NCBI RefSeq assembly: GCF_028294535.1
Contig: NZ_JAQBIE010000003.1
Location: forward strand, 62,001 to 126,000
Source of the DNA: Paracoccus onchidii
Lineage (GTDB): Bacteria > Pseudomonadota > Alphaproteobacteria > Rhodobacterales > Rhodobacteraceae
Reading direction: 5' to 3'
DNA: 64,000 nt
The notes beneath the pieces are model-generated. The model was given only the letters and a program-made list of their open reading frames with translations, did not search any database and was not told the origin of the DNA. The translations under genes and the position numbers were made by a program. How positions within the stretch are numbered: the stretch's first letter is position 1; every line of letters starts with the position of its first letter. Of the stretch, positions 55,411 to 64,000 are shown one piece after another.

Positions 55411-57147
55411 GTGGCATTTCTGGGCGTTGAACAGTCGCTGACCGGGCGACGCTGGGTCGGGCCGGAGCCGACGCTGGATCGGTTGGCCGAGGGATTGGCG
55501 CAGAAAGCCGCGCTGCCCCTTCCCGTGGCGCGGGTTCTGGCCGAACGCGGCGTCGAAGCAGAGGATGCCGAGGGGTTCCTGTCACCCAAGCTGCGCGATC
55601 TGTTGCCCGACCCCCTGACGCTGCGCGACATGGAAGCGGCGGCCGAGCGGATCGTGGCCGCCGCCACCCAGGATCAGCGGATCGCAATCTTTGCCGATTA
55701 TGATGTGGATGGGGGCACCTCTGCGGCGCTGTTGCTGGACTGGCTGCGCCAGCAGGGTCGCGATGCGACACTGTATATCCCCGATCGGATCGATGAGGGA
55801 TATGGGCCGAACGTGCCTGCGATGACCGATCTGGCAGCACGGCACGATCTGATCATCTGCGTCGATTGCGGCACCCTGAGTCATGAAGCACTGGCAGCCG
55901 CCAGCGCGGCGGATGTGATCGTGCTGGATCACCATCTGGGCGGCGAGACGCTGCCGCCTGCCCTTGCCGTGGTGAACCCGAATCGTGCGGACGAGGATGG
56001 CACCCTTGGGCATCTGTGCGCTGCCGGGGTGGTGTTTCTAACACTGGTGCAGGCCGGGCGCGTTCTGCGCCGTCTGGGCAGGCCCGAGCCCGCGCTGATG
56101 CCGATGCTGGATCTGGTCGCATTGGCGACCGTGGCCGATGTCGCGCCGCTGATCGGTGTGAACCGCGCCTTTGTGCGCACGGGGCTGGATGTGATGGCCC
56201 GCAGGCAGCGCCCCGGTCTGGTCGCGCTGTCGGATGTGGCGCGGCTGGACGGGCCGCCGAATGCGTTTCATCTTGGCTTTCTGCTGGGCCCGCGGATCAA
56301 TGCCGGGGGGCGCGTCGGTCGCGCGGATCTGGGTGCGCTGTGCCTGTCGACCCGTGACGCGACCGAAGCCGTTCGGCTGGCGGGCCAGCTGGATGACCTG
56401 AACCGCGACCGCCGCGCGATCGAGGCTGCGGTGCGCGAAGAGGCCCTGGCACAGGTTGAGGCGCGCGGCGATAGCGCCCTGTCATGGGCCGCGGGCGATG
56501 GCTGGCACCCCGGCGTGGTCGGGATCGTCGCCGCACGCATCAAGGAGGCCACGGACCGCCCTTCTGTCGTGATCGGCATCGAACATGGCATCGGCAAGGG
56601 ATCCGCACGATCAGTGCCGGGTGTCGATCTCGGCCGTGCAATACAACGTCTCGCCCGCGAAGGTTTGCTGTTGAAGGGGGGCGGGCATGAAATGGCCGCC
56701 GGCCTTACGGTCGAGGCGGACAAGATCGAGGCCGCAATGGATCGGCTGGGCGAATTGCTGAAACATGATCTTGAGAATCGCGATGCCGTTGGCGAAATGC
56801 GGGTGTCCGGTCTGCTGGAACCCTCAGGGGCGACACCCGCGATGCTTCGCCAGCTGGAAGATGCCGGCCCCTATGGCCAGGCAGCGCCCGCGCCTCGTTT
56901 CGTTTTCGCCGATCAGCTGATCGACAGCGCAAGTACGATGGGCGAAAATCACTTGCGGCTGAATTTCCGCAGTGCTGGGTCGGCCAGGATGGAGGCGGTG
57001 GCCTGGGGGGCGATGAACAGCCCGCTTGGGCCGGCGCTGATCGGTGCCAAGGGGCGTCGCTTTCATCTGGCGGGCAAGCTGGAACTTTCGACCTGGGGGG
57101 GGCGCGAACGGCTGCGCCTGCGGCTGGACGACGCGGCACCTGCGTGA
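55411..57147 (+). CDS. recJ: Single-stranded-DNA-specific exonuclease RecJ
   Basis: A 578-residue DHH-family 5'-3' exonuclease for recombination and repair. Catalytic motifs: FADYDVDGGTSA (motif I), ICVDCGTLSHE, LDHHLGGE (the DHH), GRINAGGRVGRAD and the DHHA1 motif GGGHEMAAGLTV near residue 425; the C-terminal OB-fold follows. Start is GTG at 55411. The length is normal for the alphaproteobacterial enzyme. Confidence 0.97.
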   Translation: MAFLGVEQSLTGRRWVGPEPTLDRLAEGLAQKAALPLPVARVLAERGVEAEDAEGFLSPKLRDLLPDPLTLRDMEAAAERIVAAATQDQRIAIFADYDVDGGTSAALLLDWLRQQGRDATLYIPDRIDEGYGPNVPAMTDLAARHDLIICVDCGTLSHEALAAASAADVIVLDHHLGGETLPPALAVVNPNRADEDGTLGHLCAAGVVFLTLVQAGRVLRRLGRPEPALMPMLDLVALATVADVAPLIGVNRAFVRTGLDVMARRQRPGLVALSDVARLDGPPNAFHLGFLLGPRINAGGRVGRADLGALCLSTRDATEAVRLAGQLDDLNRDRRAIEAAVREEALAQVEARGDSALSWAAGDGWHPGVVGIVAARIKEATDRPSVVIGIEHGIGKGSARSVPGVDLGRAIQRLAREGLLLKGGGHEMAAGLTVEADKIEAAMDRLGELLKHDLENRDAVGEMRVSGLLEPSGATPAMLRQLEDAGPYGQAAPAPRFVFADQLIDSASTMGENHLRLNFRSAGSARMEAVAWGAMNSPLGPALIGAKGRRFHLAGKLELSTWGGRERLRLRLDDAAPA

Positions 57148-57229
57148 ATTATCCACCATCGGGTGCTGGCCAGCATCCGGTCGCGCAGCTAACCTGCCGA
57201 AGACATCCTGACACCCCTAGGAGGCAGAC

Positions 57230-57922
57230 ATGAAACTGACCTGGCTTGGACATTCCGGCTTTCGCCTGGAAATCGAAAACGCCGTGATCCTGATCGACCC
57301 ATGGCTTTCGGGCAACCCGGTCTTCCCTGAACACCAGCGTGGCGATGCGATCCGGGGCGCAACGCATATTCTGCTGACGCATGGCCATGGCGATCATTCC
57401 GGCGATACGCTTTCCATCGCGAAAGAGCTTGGGATACCGGTGGCAGGCATCTATGATCTGGTCAACAGCTGGTCCAATCATCAGGGGATCGAAGGCATCG
57501 GCTTTAACAAGGGCGGCACGATTGATCTGGGGGGCGCGCAGGTGACCATGGTCAATGCCTCCCATTCCAGCTCACTGGACGGGGCCGATGGGCCGATCTA
57601 TGCGGGGCATGAATCGGGCTTCATGATTGCCGGCGAAGGTCACACGATCTATGTCAGCGGCGATACCGACATCATGGCCGACATGGAATGGATGGGTGAA
57701 TATCACCAGCCCGATATCGGTATTCTTTGCGCGGGGGGCCATTTCACCATGGACATGAAGCGCGCCGCCTATGCCGCGAAAAAGTACTTTGATTTCAAAA
57801 CCGTCATCCCCTGCCATTACAAGACCTTTCCGCTGCTGGAACAATCGGCTGATGCCTTGCGCGCCGGCCTGCCCGGCGTTCAGATCATCGAACCCGAAGT
57901 CATGAAGGCCATCGAACTTTGA
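57230..57922 (+). CDS. Metal-dependent hydrolase, UPF0173 (metallo-beta-lactamase fold)
   Basis: The 230-residue protein has the metallo-beta-lactamase HxHxDH motif in LLTHGHGDHSGD, and the later metal His in VIPCHYKTFP. DPWLSGNPVFPEHQR and SGDTDIMADM also fit UPF0173. Substrate is unknown. The ATG at 57230 follows TAGGAGG. Its stop overlaps the TTG start of the next gene, so the two are translationally coupled. Confidence 0.92.
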   Translation: MKLTWLGHSGFRLEIENAVILIDPWLSGNPVFPEHQRGDAIRGATHILLTHGHGDHSGDTLSIAKELGIPVAGIYDLVNSWSNHQGIEGIGFNKGGTIDLGGAQVTMVNASHSSSLDGADGPIYAGHESGFMIAGEGHTIYVSGDTDIMADMEWMGEYHQPDIGILCAGGHFTMDMKRAAYAAKKYFDFKTVIPCHYKTFPLLEQSADALRAGLPGVQIIEPEVMKAIEL

Positions 57923-59721
57923 CATTCCAGACGTTTGACGACCCCGGCGGACAGGGCGATCACGCCGCCCGTCTTGCCCAGCTGCGCAGCCAGATGGCGC
58001 AAGACGGAATAGACGCCTTTATCGTGCCGCGCGCGGACGCCCATCAAGGCGAGTATGTTGCCGATGCCGATGCGCGCTTGGCCTGGCTGACCGGCTTTAC
58101 CGGCAGCGCAGGGTTTGCAATTGTCACGCGCGATCAGGCTGGGGTGTTCATCGACGGGCGGTATCGGGTGCAGGTCAAGGAACAGGTCGATCCGGCCCAT
58201 TTCACGCCGGTTCCCTGGCCTGAAACCCGGCCCTCGAACTGGCTGCGCCAATCGATGCCGGCGGGCGGGCGGGTCGGGTTTGATCCCTGGCTGCATACCC
58301 GCAAGGAAATAGAGGCGATGGAACGGGGCCTTGCGGGCAGCGGCCTTGGCCTCATCGCCGCGGAACACAACCCTGTCGATGCGATCTGGGCCGATCGCCC
58401 CGCCCCGCCTGTCGGCCAGGCCCGCCCGCACGAAATCGCGTTTTCAGGCGAGACTGCTGCAGACAAGCGCGCGCGCCTTGCCGCCGATTTGCGCAAGCAT
58501 GGTCAGGCGGCGGCATTCCTGTCATTGCCGGATTCGATTTCCTGGCTGCTGAACATCCGGGGCAACGACCTGCCCAAGAACCCCGTTGTGCAGGGCTTCG
58601 CAGTGCTCAGCGACAGCGGCCATGTCACCTTGTTCAGCGATCCCGCCAAGTTCGACGATGATCTCCGCCGGTTTCTTGGCGATGAGGTGTCGATTCTGCA
58701 TCCCGATGGTCTGACAGCCGCGCTGCTGGACCTGACGGGGCCAGTGCGCATTGACCCCGCCACCGCGCCCGAGGCCGCGTTCAGATTACTGGAACGTGCA
58801 TCCACACGCATCATGCCCGCCCCCGACCCGGTCATCATGCCAAAATCCCGCAAGAACCCGGCAGAACTGCGGGGGATGCGCGAGGCCCATCTTGCCGATG
58901 GCGTGGCAATGGTGCGCCTGTTGGCCTGGCTGGATCGTCAACCCGCCGGCACCCTGACCGAGATCGATGTCGTCAAGCAACTGGAAGAGTATCGCCGCGT
59001 AGCCGGGGTCTTCGACATCAGCTTCGACACGATCTGTGGCGCCGGGCCGAATGGGGCCATCGTCCATTACCGTGTCACGCAAGGATCGAATCGCAAGATC
59101 GGCACCGATGACATGCTGCTTCTGGATTCCGGCGGCCAATATCGCAATGGCACGACCGACATCACCCGGACGCTGCCGATAGGCAGCCCACCCGCAGAGA
59201 CAATTGCGCCCTATACAGCCGTATTACGAGGAATGATCGGGCTAACCCAGGCCCGCTTTCCTGTCGGGGTGACGGGGGCACATCTGGATGCGCTGGCGCG
59301 CCAGTATCTGTGGCAGCAAGGAATGGATTACGACCACGGAACCGGCCACGGGGTCGGCGCGGCCCTATGTGTTCACGAAGGCCCGGTGCGCATCAGCCGC
59401 GCCAGTGATCTGGCATTGCAACCCGGGATGATCCTGTCCAACGAACCAGGCTATTACCGCGAAGGCAGCTTCGGCATCCGAATCGAGAATCTGGTAATCG
59501 TCACCGAGGTCGAGGCCGAAGAAAACCGCAGTATGCTGGGTTTTGAAACGCTGACGCTCTGCCCGATCGACACGCGCTGTGTCGATCGGGGGGCGATGGC
59601 ACGTCACGAAATCGGCTGGTTGGATGCCTATCATGCCATGGTGCGCGATGCCCTGTCGCCGTATCTGGACCCGGCCGAACGTGATTGGCTTGATCGGGCA
59701 ACACGTCCCTTGCGTGACTAG
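57919..59721 (+). CDS. pepP: Xaa-Pro aminopeptidase-like protein (M24B family)
   Basis: A 600-residue, three-domain aminopeptidase P. Two creatinase N-terminal domains (residues about 10-310) precede the pita-bread M24 domain, whose metal ligands are in DSGGQYRNGTTDITRT, GTGHGVGAALCVHE and NEPGYYREGSFGIRIEN. It starts with TTG overlapping the previous stop as TTGA. It probably trims peptides with a proline at position two. The large three-domain size is like eukaryotic APP1 and common in alphaproteobacteria; the gene symbol is provisional. Confidence 0.88.
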   Translation: MTFQTFDDPGGQGDHAARLAQLRSQMAQDGIDAFIVPRADAHQGEYVADADARLAWLTGFTGSAGFAIVTRDQAGVFIDGRYRVQVKEQVDPAHFTPVPWPETRPSNWLRQSMPAGGRVGFDPWLHTRKEIEAMERGLAGSGLGLIAAEHNPVDAIWADRPAPPVGQARPHEIAFSGETAADKRARLAADLRKHGQAAAFLSLPDSISWLLNIRGNDLPKNPVVQGFAVLSDSGHVTLFSDPAKFDDDLRRFLGDEVSILHPDGLTAALLDLTGPVRIDPATAPEAAFRLLERASTRIMPAPDPVIMPKSRKNPAELRGMREAHLADGVAMVRLLAWLDRQPAGTLTEIDVVKQLEEYRRVAGVFDISFDTICGAGPNGAIVHYRVTQGSNRKIGTDDMLLLDSGGQYRNGTTDITRTLPIGSPPAETIAPYTAVLRGMIGLTQARFPVGVTGAHLDALARQYLWQQGMDYDHGTGHGVGAALCVHEGPVRISRASDLALQPGMILSNEPGYYREGSFGIRIENLVIVTEVEAEENRSMLGFETLTLCPIDTRCVDRGAMARHEIGWLDAYHAMVRDALSPYLDPAERDWLDRATRPLRD

Positions 59722-59733
59722 ACCCGTCCGGCG

Positions 59734-59764
59734 AGGTCAGGCGCAATGACGACGCGCCTGACCT
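59734..59764. terminator. Hairpin between the convergent M24 and SDR genes
   Basis: AGGTCAGGCGC (59734-59744) and GCGCCTGACCT (59754-59764) form a perfect 11-bp stem with a 9-nt loop. On the plus strand it is followed by GCCTTTC. It sits 13 bases from the end of the M24 peptidase gene and just before the SDR stop, so it may act for both. Confidence 0.65.
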
Positions 59765-59769
59765 GCCTT

Positions 59770-60426
59770 TCATGACATCGCGGCAATGATCTTGGCTGCC
59801 TCATCGTGGCAATTGCCCAGCTTGTCGCGGTCTTCTCCGGGAAAGAACCGCGCGCGCACAGCGGTCGGCATCGGCGCGGGATCGGCAATGATGACACGCG
59901 GCGCGATGTTCCGGTTTTCTGCCTGCCAGCTGCGCGCCAATGCGATCTGGGCGGCCTTGGTCGCCCCATAGGCACCGAAGAATTTTTCGCCTGCACGCTT
60001 GTCGTCGAAAAAGACCGCGATGCCCGACCGGGCACGAAGCGCCGGTTCCAGCAATGCGATCATGCCGCGCACGGCTTCGACATTGATCAACATCGATTTC
60101 GACCAGTCCTTGCCGTCGATATGGGGCGCCGGCGACAGCGGAGCGGCATGCACGGCGCAATGCGCCCAGACATCCAGCCCGCCCCAGCGACCCTGAATGG
60201 CCTGCGCAAGCTGCTGCATAGCCGCAGCCTCGCCAATATCCATCGGGGCAAGCGTGGCCGACCCGCCCGCCGAACGGATACGGTCATCCAGCTCTTCCAG
60301 CGCGCCGACAGTGCGGGCAACCGCCAGAACGTGATAACCCTGCGCGGCCAGCCCTTCGGCCATTGCCGCGCCCAGCCCGCGTGATGCGCCGGTCACCAGC
60401 GCCAGTTTCTGTGTCATGTCATTCAT
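59770..60426 (-). CDS. Short-chain dehydrogenase/reductase (SDR), atypical active site
   Basis: The Rossmann fold start is clear: KLALVTGASRGLGAAMAEGL. The YxxxK pair is present in AYGATKAAQ. The catalytic Ser is missing: the place normally filled by a Ser about 13 residues ahead of Tyr reads VFFDDKRAGEKFFGAYG, and the NNAG motif is AHCA. It may not be a normal oxidoreductase, or the Asp could take part. I use the ATG at 60426 (218 residues); 60417 is the alternative. Convergent with the peptidase gene. Confidence 0.85.
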   Translation of the reverse strand: MNDMTQKLALVTGASRGLGAAMAEGLAAQGYHVLAVARTVGALEELDDRIRSAGGSATLAPMDIGEAAAMQQLAQAIQGRWGGLDVWAHCAVHAAPLSPAPHIDGKDWSKSMLINVEAVRGMIALLEPALRARSGIAVFFDDKRAGEKFFGAYGATKAAQIALARSWQAENRNIAPRVIIADPAPMPTAVRARFFPGEDRDKLGNCHDEAAKIIAAMS

Positions 60427-60477
60427 GCGCCATCCCATGCCACCGCGTTTGCATCCATGCAAGATACCCAAAGAAAA

Positions 60478-60497
60478 GGGGCCCCCGAAGGGGCCCC
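60478..60497 (-). terminator. Intrinsic terminator of gltA
   Basis: GGGGCCCC-TTCG-GGGGCCCC on the minus strand (8-bp stem with the very stable UUCG loop) followed by TTTTCTTT. It lies 20 bases after the gltA stop codon and has all the features of a rho-independent terminator. Confidence 0.92.
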
Positions 60498-60516
60498 AAA
60501 ACCGGATCTTTCCGTC

Positions 60517-61809
60517 TCAGCGTTTGGACAGCTCGACATAGTCGCGCTTGTCCGAGCCGACATAGAGCTGGCGCGGACGGCCGATCTTGTTCTGCGGATC
60601 GCCGATCATTTCCTTCCACTGCGCAATCCAGCCGACGGTGCGCGACAGCGCGAAGATCGGCGTGAACATCGAGGTCGGGAAACCCATCGCCTCAAGGATG
60701 ATGCCCGAATAGAAATCGACATTCGGATACAGCTTCTTCGAAACGAAGTAGTCGTCCTCCAACGCGATCTTTTCCAGTTCCTTGGCAACCTGCAGCGTCG
60801 GGTTGTCGTGGATGCCCAGCAGGTCCAGAACCTCGTCCGCCGATTCCTTCATGACCTTCGCGCGCGGGTCGAAGTTCTTGTAGACACGGTGGCCAAAGCC
60901 CATCAGGCGGAAGGGATCGTCCTTGTCCTTGGCGCGGGCGATGTATTCCGGGATGTTTTCCACGCTGCCGATCTGGCGCAGCATTTCCAGACACGCCTGG
61001 TTGGCGCCGCCATGCGCCGGACCCCACAGGCAGGCAATGCCCGCTGCGATACAGGCGAAGGGGTTCGCGCCCGACGACCCTGCCAGACGCACGGTCGAGG
61101 TCGAGGCGTTCTGTTCGTGATCCGCATGCAAGGTGAAGATGCGGTCCATGGCACGCGCCAGCGCCGGATCGACATTGTATTTCTCGGCCGGAACCGAGAA
61201 GCACATGTTCAGGAAGTTCGACGCGTAATCCAGTTCGTTGCTGGGATACACGAAGGGCTGTCCGATCGAGTATTTGTATGCCATCGCCGCGATGGTCGGC
61301 AGTTTCGCGATCAGGCGAATCGATGCAACCTCGCGCTGCCACGGATCGCTGATATCGGTCGAATCGTGATAGAATGCCGACATCGCGCCCACGACGCCCA
61401 CCATGGTCGCCATCGGATGCGCATCGCGACGGAAACCACGGAAGAAGTTGTGCATCTGTTCATGCACCATCGTGTGCCGGGTGACGCGGCTTTCGAAATC
61501 CTGCATCTGCTCTGCGGTCGGCAATTCGCCGTAAAGCAGCAGGTAGCACACTTCGAGATAGTTCGACTGACCGGCAAGCTGTTCGATCGGATAGCCGCGA
61601 TACCACAGCTCACCCTTGTCACCATCGATGAAGGTGATCGTCGAATCGCAGCTGGCGGTCGATGTGAACCCGGGATCATAGGTGAACACATCCGACTGGC
61701 CATAGAGCTTGCGGATATCCAGAACATCAGGCCCTTTGGTGGGGCTGAGGATCGGCAGCTCGTATTCGGAATCCCTGAGCAGTAGTTTGGCGGTCTTCGT
61801 ATCGGCCAT
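60517..61809 (-). CDS. gltA: Citrate synthase (type II)
   Basis: The 430-residue enzyme joins acetyl-CoA and oxaloacetate at the entry of the TCA cycle. Catalytic residues are in [25 protein letters not shown] (His) and [15 protein letters not shown] (His), with the Asp further on. The N-terminal extension typical of hexameric, NADH-sensitive gram-negative enzymes is present. AAAGGACG stands ahead of the ATG. gltX lies upstream with a 78-base gap. Confidence 0.97.
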   Translation of the reverse strand: MADTKTAKLLLRDSEYELPILSPTKGPDVLDIRKLYGQSDVFTYDPGFTSTASCDSTITFIDGDKGELWYRGYPIEQLAGQSNYLEVCYLLLYGELPTAEQMQDFESRVTRHTMVHEQMHNFFRGFRRDAHPMATMVGVVGAMSAFYHDSTDISDPWQREVASIRLIAKLPTIAAMAYKYSIGQPFVYPSNELDYASNFLNMCFSVPAEKYNVDPALARAMDRIFTLHADHEQNASTSTVRLAGSSGANPFACIAAGIACLWGPAHGGANQACLEMLRQIGSVENIPEYIARAKDKDDPFRLMGFGHRVYKNFDPRAKVMKESADEVLDLLGIHDNPTLQVAKELEKIALEDDYFVSKKLYPNVDFYSGIILEAMGFPTSMFTPIFALSRTVGWIAQWKEMIGDPQNKIGRPRQLYVGSDKRDYVELSKR

Positions 61810-61887
61810 CCAAAACGTCCTTTCCGGCTGAGCCGGGCCGACCGCAGCGAAATCGCATCGACCAGCCCTGGCGAGTGAGAGCAGGTT

Positions 61888-63285
61888 TCAGCCTGCCAAT
61901 TCTGTCTGATCCCGAAGCCGTGCCAACGATTCCTCGCGGCCAAGCGCCGTCATCATGTCAAATACGCTGGGGGTCGCGGTTCGGCCAGCCAAGGCGGCGC
62001 GCAGGGGCCCCGCAACCTTGCCCAACCCGACGCCGTTCTCTTCGGCAACCTGCTTGGCCGCCTGCTCCAGCTCGTCTCGCGTCCAGCTAGCATGCTGCAT
62101 TGCGGCAGTCAATGATTTCAGCATACCACGGGATACCGAATCCAGCGACTTGGCCGCCTTGGGTTCGATTTCTATCGGCCGGGCGGTCAGGGCAAAGCGC
62201 GCCTGATCAAGCATTTGCGGCAAAGTCCTGGCTTTTTCGCGCAACGCCGGCAACGCCGCGACCAGCCGCCCTTTTTGCTCGGCGGTCAGGGGCTCTTGCC
62301 CGGTATCGGACAGGAAAACTTCCAACGCCTGAAGCAGATCGGCCTCGGGCATGGTTTTCAAATGATGGGCACTGACATGTTCCAGCTTCTTGAAATCGAG
62401 CCGCGCCGGGGCCTTGCCGATCCCGTCCAGATCGAACCATTCGCGGGCCTGCCGGTCGTCAAAAAGCTCATCATCACCATGGCTCCAGCCCAGCCGCGCC
62501 AGATAATTCCGCATCGCCGCCGGCGGATAGCCAAGCTGGGCAAATTCGTGCAAACCAACCGCTCCGTGGCGCTTGGACAGCTTTTTGCCGTCTTCACCAT
62601 GGATCAACGGGATATGGGCGAAAACCGGGCGCGGCCACCCCATTGCGTCATAGATCTGGATCTGGCGCGCGGTGTTGGTCAGGTGGTCATCACCCCGAAT
62701 GACATGCGTCACACCCATATCGTGATCATCCACAACAACCGCCAGCATGTAGGTCGGTGTACCATCGCTGCGCAACAGAACCATGTCGTCCAGCTGGTCA
62801 TTGGCAACGCGCACATCGCCCTGCACGGCATCGGCGATGACGGTCTCGCCATCGCGTGGCGCCTTCAGCCTGATGGCGAAAGGGGTATCGGGCAGCTCGG
62901 TGGCGTCGCGCCACGGGCTTTGAAAGGATTGACGGGGATTGGCTTCACGCCAGGCCGCGATTTCCTCGGCGGTCGAGAAACATTTATAGGCCTTGCCTGC
63001 GTCCAGCATCTGCTGGGCAACCTCGGCGTGGCGGGTCTTGGCGGCGAACTGGCTGACAGGCTCGCCGTCCCAATCCAGCCCAAGCCATTTCAACCCCTGC
63101 AAAATCGCCTCGGTCGCTTCGGGGGTCGAGCGGGCACGATCGGTATCCTCGATCCGCAACAGGAAACTGCCCCCCCGTGCGCGCGCATACAACCAATTGA
63201 ACAAGGCCGTGCGGGCCCCGCCAATATGCAGATAACCCGTCGGTGACGGAGCGAAACGGGTAACGATCTGGGCGTTGTCGGACAT
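61888..63285 (-). CDS. gltX: Glutamyl-tRNA synthetase
   Basis: A class I synthetase: [23 protein letters not shown] (HIGH-like) at the N-terminus, the KMSK-like loop as [10 protein letters not shown] near residue 250, and a helical anticodon-binding domain at the C-terminus. I choose the ATG at 63285 (MSDNAQ), which has AAGG 5 bases upstream, giving 465 residues; an ATG at 63297 would add MKVQ but has no ribosome site. Alphaproteobacteria often have two GltX paralogues, of which one charges tRNA-Gln; I cannot tell which this is. Confidence 0.95.
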   Translation of the reverse strand: MSDNAQIVTRFAPSPTGYLHIGGARTALFNWLYARARGGSFLLRIEDTDRARSTPEATEAILQGLKWLGLDWDGEPVSQFAAKTRHAEVAQQMLDAGKAYKCFSTAEEIAAWREANPRQSFQSPWRDATELPDTPFAIRLKAPRDGETVIADAVQGDVRVANDQLDDMVLLRSDGTPTYMLAVVVDDHDMGVTHVIRGDDHLTNTARQIQIYDAMGWPRPVFAHIPLIHGEDGKKLSKRHGAVGLHEFAQLGYPPAAMRNYLARLGWSHGDDELFDDRQAREWFDLDGIGKAPARLDFKKLEHVSAHHLKTMPEADLLQALEVFLSDTGQEPLTAEQKGRLVAALPALREKARTLPQMLDQARFALTARPIEIEPKAAKSLDSVSRGMLKSLTAAMQHASWTRDELEQAAKQVAEENGVGLGKVAGPLRAALAGRTATPSVFDMMTALGREESLARLRDQTELAG

Positions 63286-63399
63286 TTGGACCTTCATGGG
63301 ACAATTTCACTGAGGGACATGGCGTCATTAACGCTTTGGTAAGCAGGCCATGCCATCTTTCTGGTGCTGACATAATTAACCGCTGTGGAAAGGACAAGA

Positions 63400-64000
63400 A
63401 TGACCACCCAGACCGGCACGAAGCACGGTTCGGGCGGGGCGGCCCAACCCCATGCCACGCTCGGCACCGGCCCCGGCTTTGCTCCGGTCGGGGTCGGCAG
63501 GGCCGGGCATGAAACGCCGCGAAAGCCCCGCCCGCCTGCCGCCGGCCGGGCGGGGCTTGTGGCGTGGCTGCCGGTTTGTCTGTCGCTGGGAATCGCGATC
63601 TGGTCAGGACTGCCATTGCCAAGGGGCGCGATCCTGTGGTTCGCAATCGCCGTGGTGATCCTGTGCGCTGGTCTCTGCGCGCAAAGGGCGATGCCATGGG
63701 CCGAGCGCGGTTGGATCGGTGCAGGAATGGCAGACGGCCTGCGGATAGGGGCAATGGGCATTGCCCTTGTCGCAACCGGCATCGGCCTGTCCGAGCTGCG
63801 CTCGGCACGCGTCGCCGCGCCGGTTCTGGAATGGCGCTATTACGGGCCGGTCGAGGGAAGGCTGGTTGAAATCGACCGCTCTGCGCGCGACCGGATTCGC
63901 CTGACGCTGGATCAGGTGCACCTGCGTGACCTGCCGCCGGAACGCACCCCTAGGCGGGTTCGCCTGTCACTGATCGGCGTCGATGAGGACAGCCTGCCAT
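63400..64000 (+). CDS. ComEC/Rec2 family protein, partial (3' end outside window)
   Basis: An open frame from the ATG at 63400 continues beyond the window edge (about 200 residues seen). It starts with about 48 residues of Gly/Pro/Arg-rich sequence, then hydrophobic segments (GLVAWLPVCLSLGIAIWSGL and ILWFAIAVVILCAGL). Then comes the N-terminal DUF4131 part with APVLEWRYYGPVEGRLVEIDRSARDRIRLTLD, characteristic of ComEC. ComEC is the inner-membrane DNA uptake channel. GGAAAGGACAAGA ahead of the ATG supports this start. Divergent from gltX. Confidence 0.88.
   Translation, partial: MTTQTGTKHGSGGAAQPHATLGTGPGFAPVGVGRAGHETPRKPRPPAAGRAGLVAWLPVCLSLGIAIWSGLPLPRGAILWFAIAVVILCAGLCAQRAMPWAERGWIGAGMADGLRIGAMGIALVATGIGLSELRSARVAAPVLEWRYYGPVEGRLVEIDRSARDRIRLTLDQVHLRDLPPERTPRRVRLSLIGVDEDSLP

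Noticed and set aside
54287..55840. A 517-codon minus-strand frame
   Set aside because: Antisense of glpX and the start of recJ; no motifs.

Overview
The window is a stretch of ordinary, densely packed alphaproteobacterial chromosome. I infer the order Rhodobacterales, most likely a Paracoccus-like member of the Rhodobacteraceae/Paracoccaceae. The evidence is high G+C coding sequence, phosphatidylcholine synthase, DctQ/M/P TRAP transport, a double-length dCTP deaminase, SecG followed by PyrG, DUF177-rpmF-plsX-fabH with ihfA-merR-tRNA-Pro nearby, a single bifunctional Rel/SpoT next to rpoZ, and citrate synthase, GltX and ComEC side by side. I see no rRNA, CRISPR array, insertion sequence, phage or integrase gene. 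About 62 protein genes, one tRNA-Pro(GGG) and one probable leader peptide fill nearly the whole window.

Layout from left to right. 1-8.0 kb (mostly minus): a cut-off aldo/keto reductase behind ileS; a lone plus-strand truncated haemoglobin; a tightly overlapped ispH-GST-rnhA-TRIC channel run; cobQ. 8.1-17 kb: secG and pyrG, a Tat-exported protein of unknown function, an MFS transporter and a NYN-domain protein, then folK, rpoZ, rsh and a DUF2062 membrane protein. 17-23.6 kb (minus): the cell-shape operon mreB-mreC-mreD-mrdA(PBP2)-rodA, with a ghrA-like dehydrogenase 4 bp behind it. 23.7-25.6 kb: leuA preceded by a leucine-rich leader peptide and competing RNA hairpins. 25.7-31.2 kb: a universal stress protein with an AGCS alanine/sodium symporter, a family 5 peptide-type binding protein, phosphatidylcholine synthase, an SseB-like protein and BamE. 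31.4-38.9 kb: DUF177-rpmF-plsX-fabH, then a DksA-like gene and a dctQ-dctM-dctP TRAP cassette, then ihfA and a MerR regulator. 39-47 kb: tRNA-Pro, dcd, a 23S rRNA methyltransferase-like gene, and the minus run argS-SPOR-nagZ-scpA-scpB-small protein. 47-64 kb: a Na+/H+ antiporter, a DEAD-box helicase with a long lysine-rich tail, lnt, a DnaJ-domain protein, bolA, glpX, recJ, a UPF0173 hydrolase, an M24 peptidase, an SDR, gltA, gltX and the start of comEC.

Themes: envelope building (mre/mrd/rod, lnt, bamE, nagZ, SPOR protein, fabH/plsX, pcs), translation and its control (ileS, argS, gltX, rsh, rpmF), chromosome upkeep (scpA/B, ihfA, recJ, rnhA, comEC) and central metabolism (gltA, glpX, leuA, pyrG, ispH, cobQ).

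The most interesting signal is the leuA upstream region (25318-25530). A good promoter sits so that transcription would start at the ATG of a 32-residue peptide ending in Leu-rich codons. It is followed by interleaved hairpins and by an 11-bp complement between the Leu codons and the leuA ribosome-binding region. This looks like a leucine-responsive attenuator that may act on translation as well as transcription. Other points are the DksA/TRAP cassette lying between fabH and ihfA, the ghrA gene joined to the shape operon, and an SDR without the usual catalytic serine. All assignments come from reading the sequence; no database search was run.
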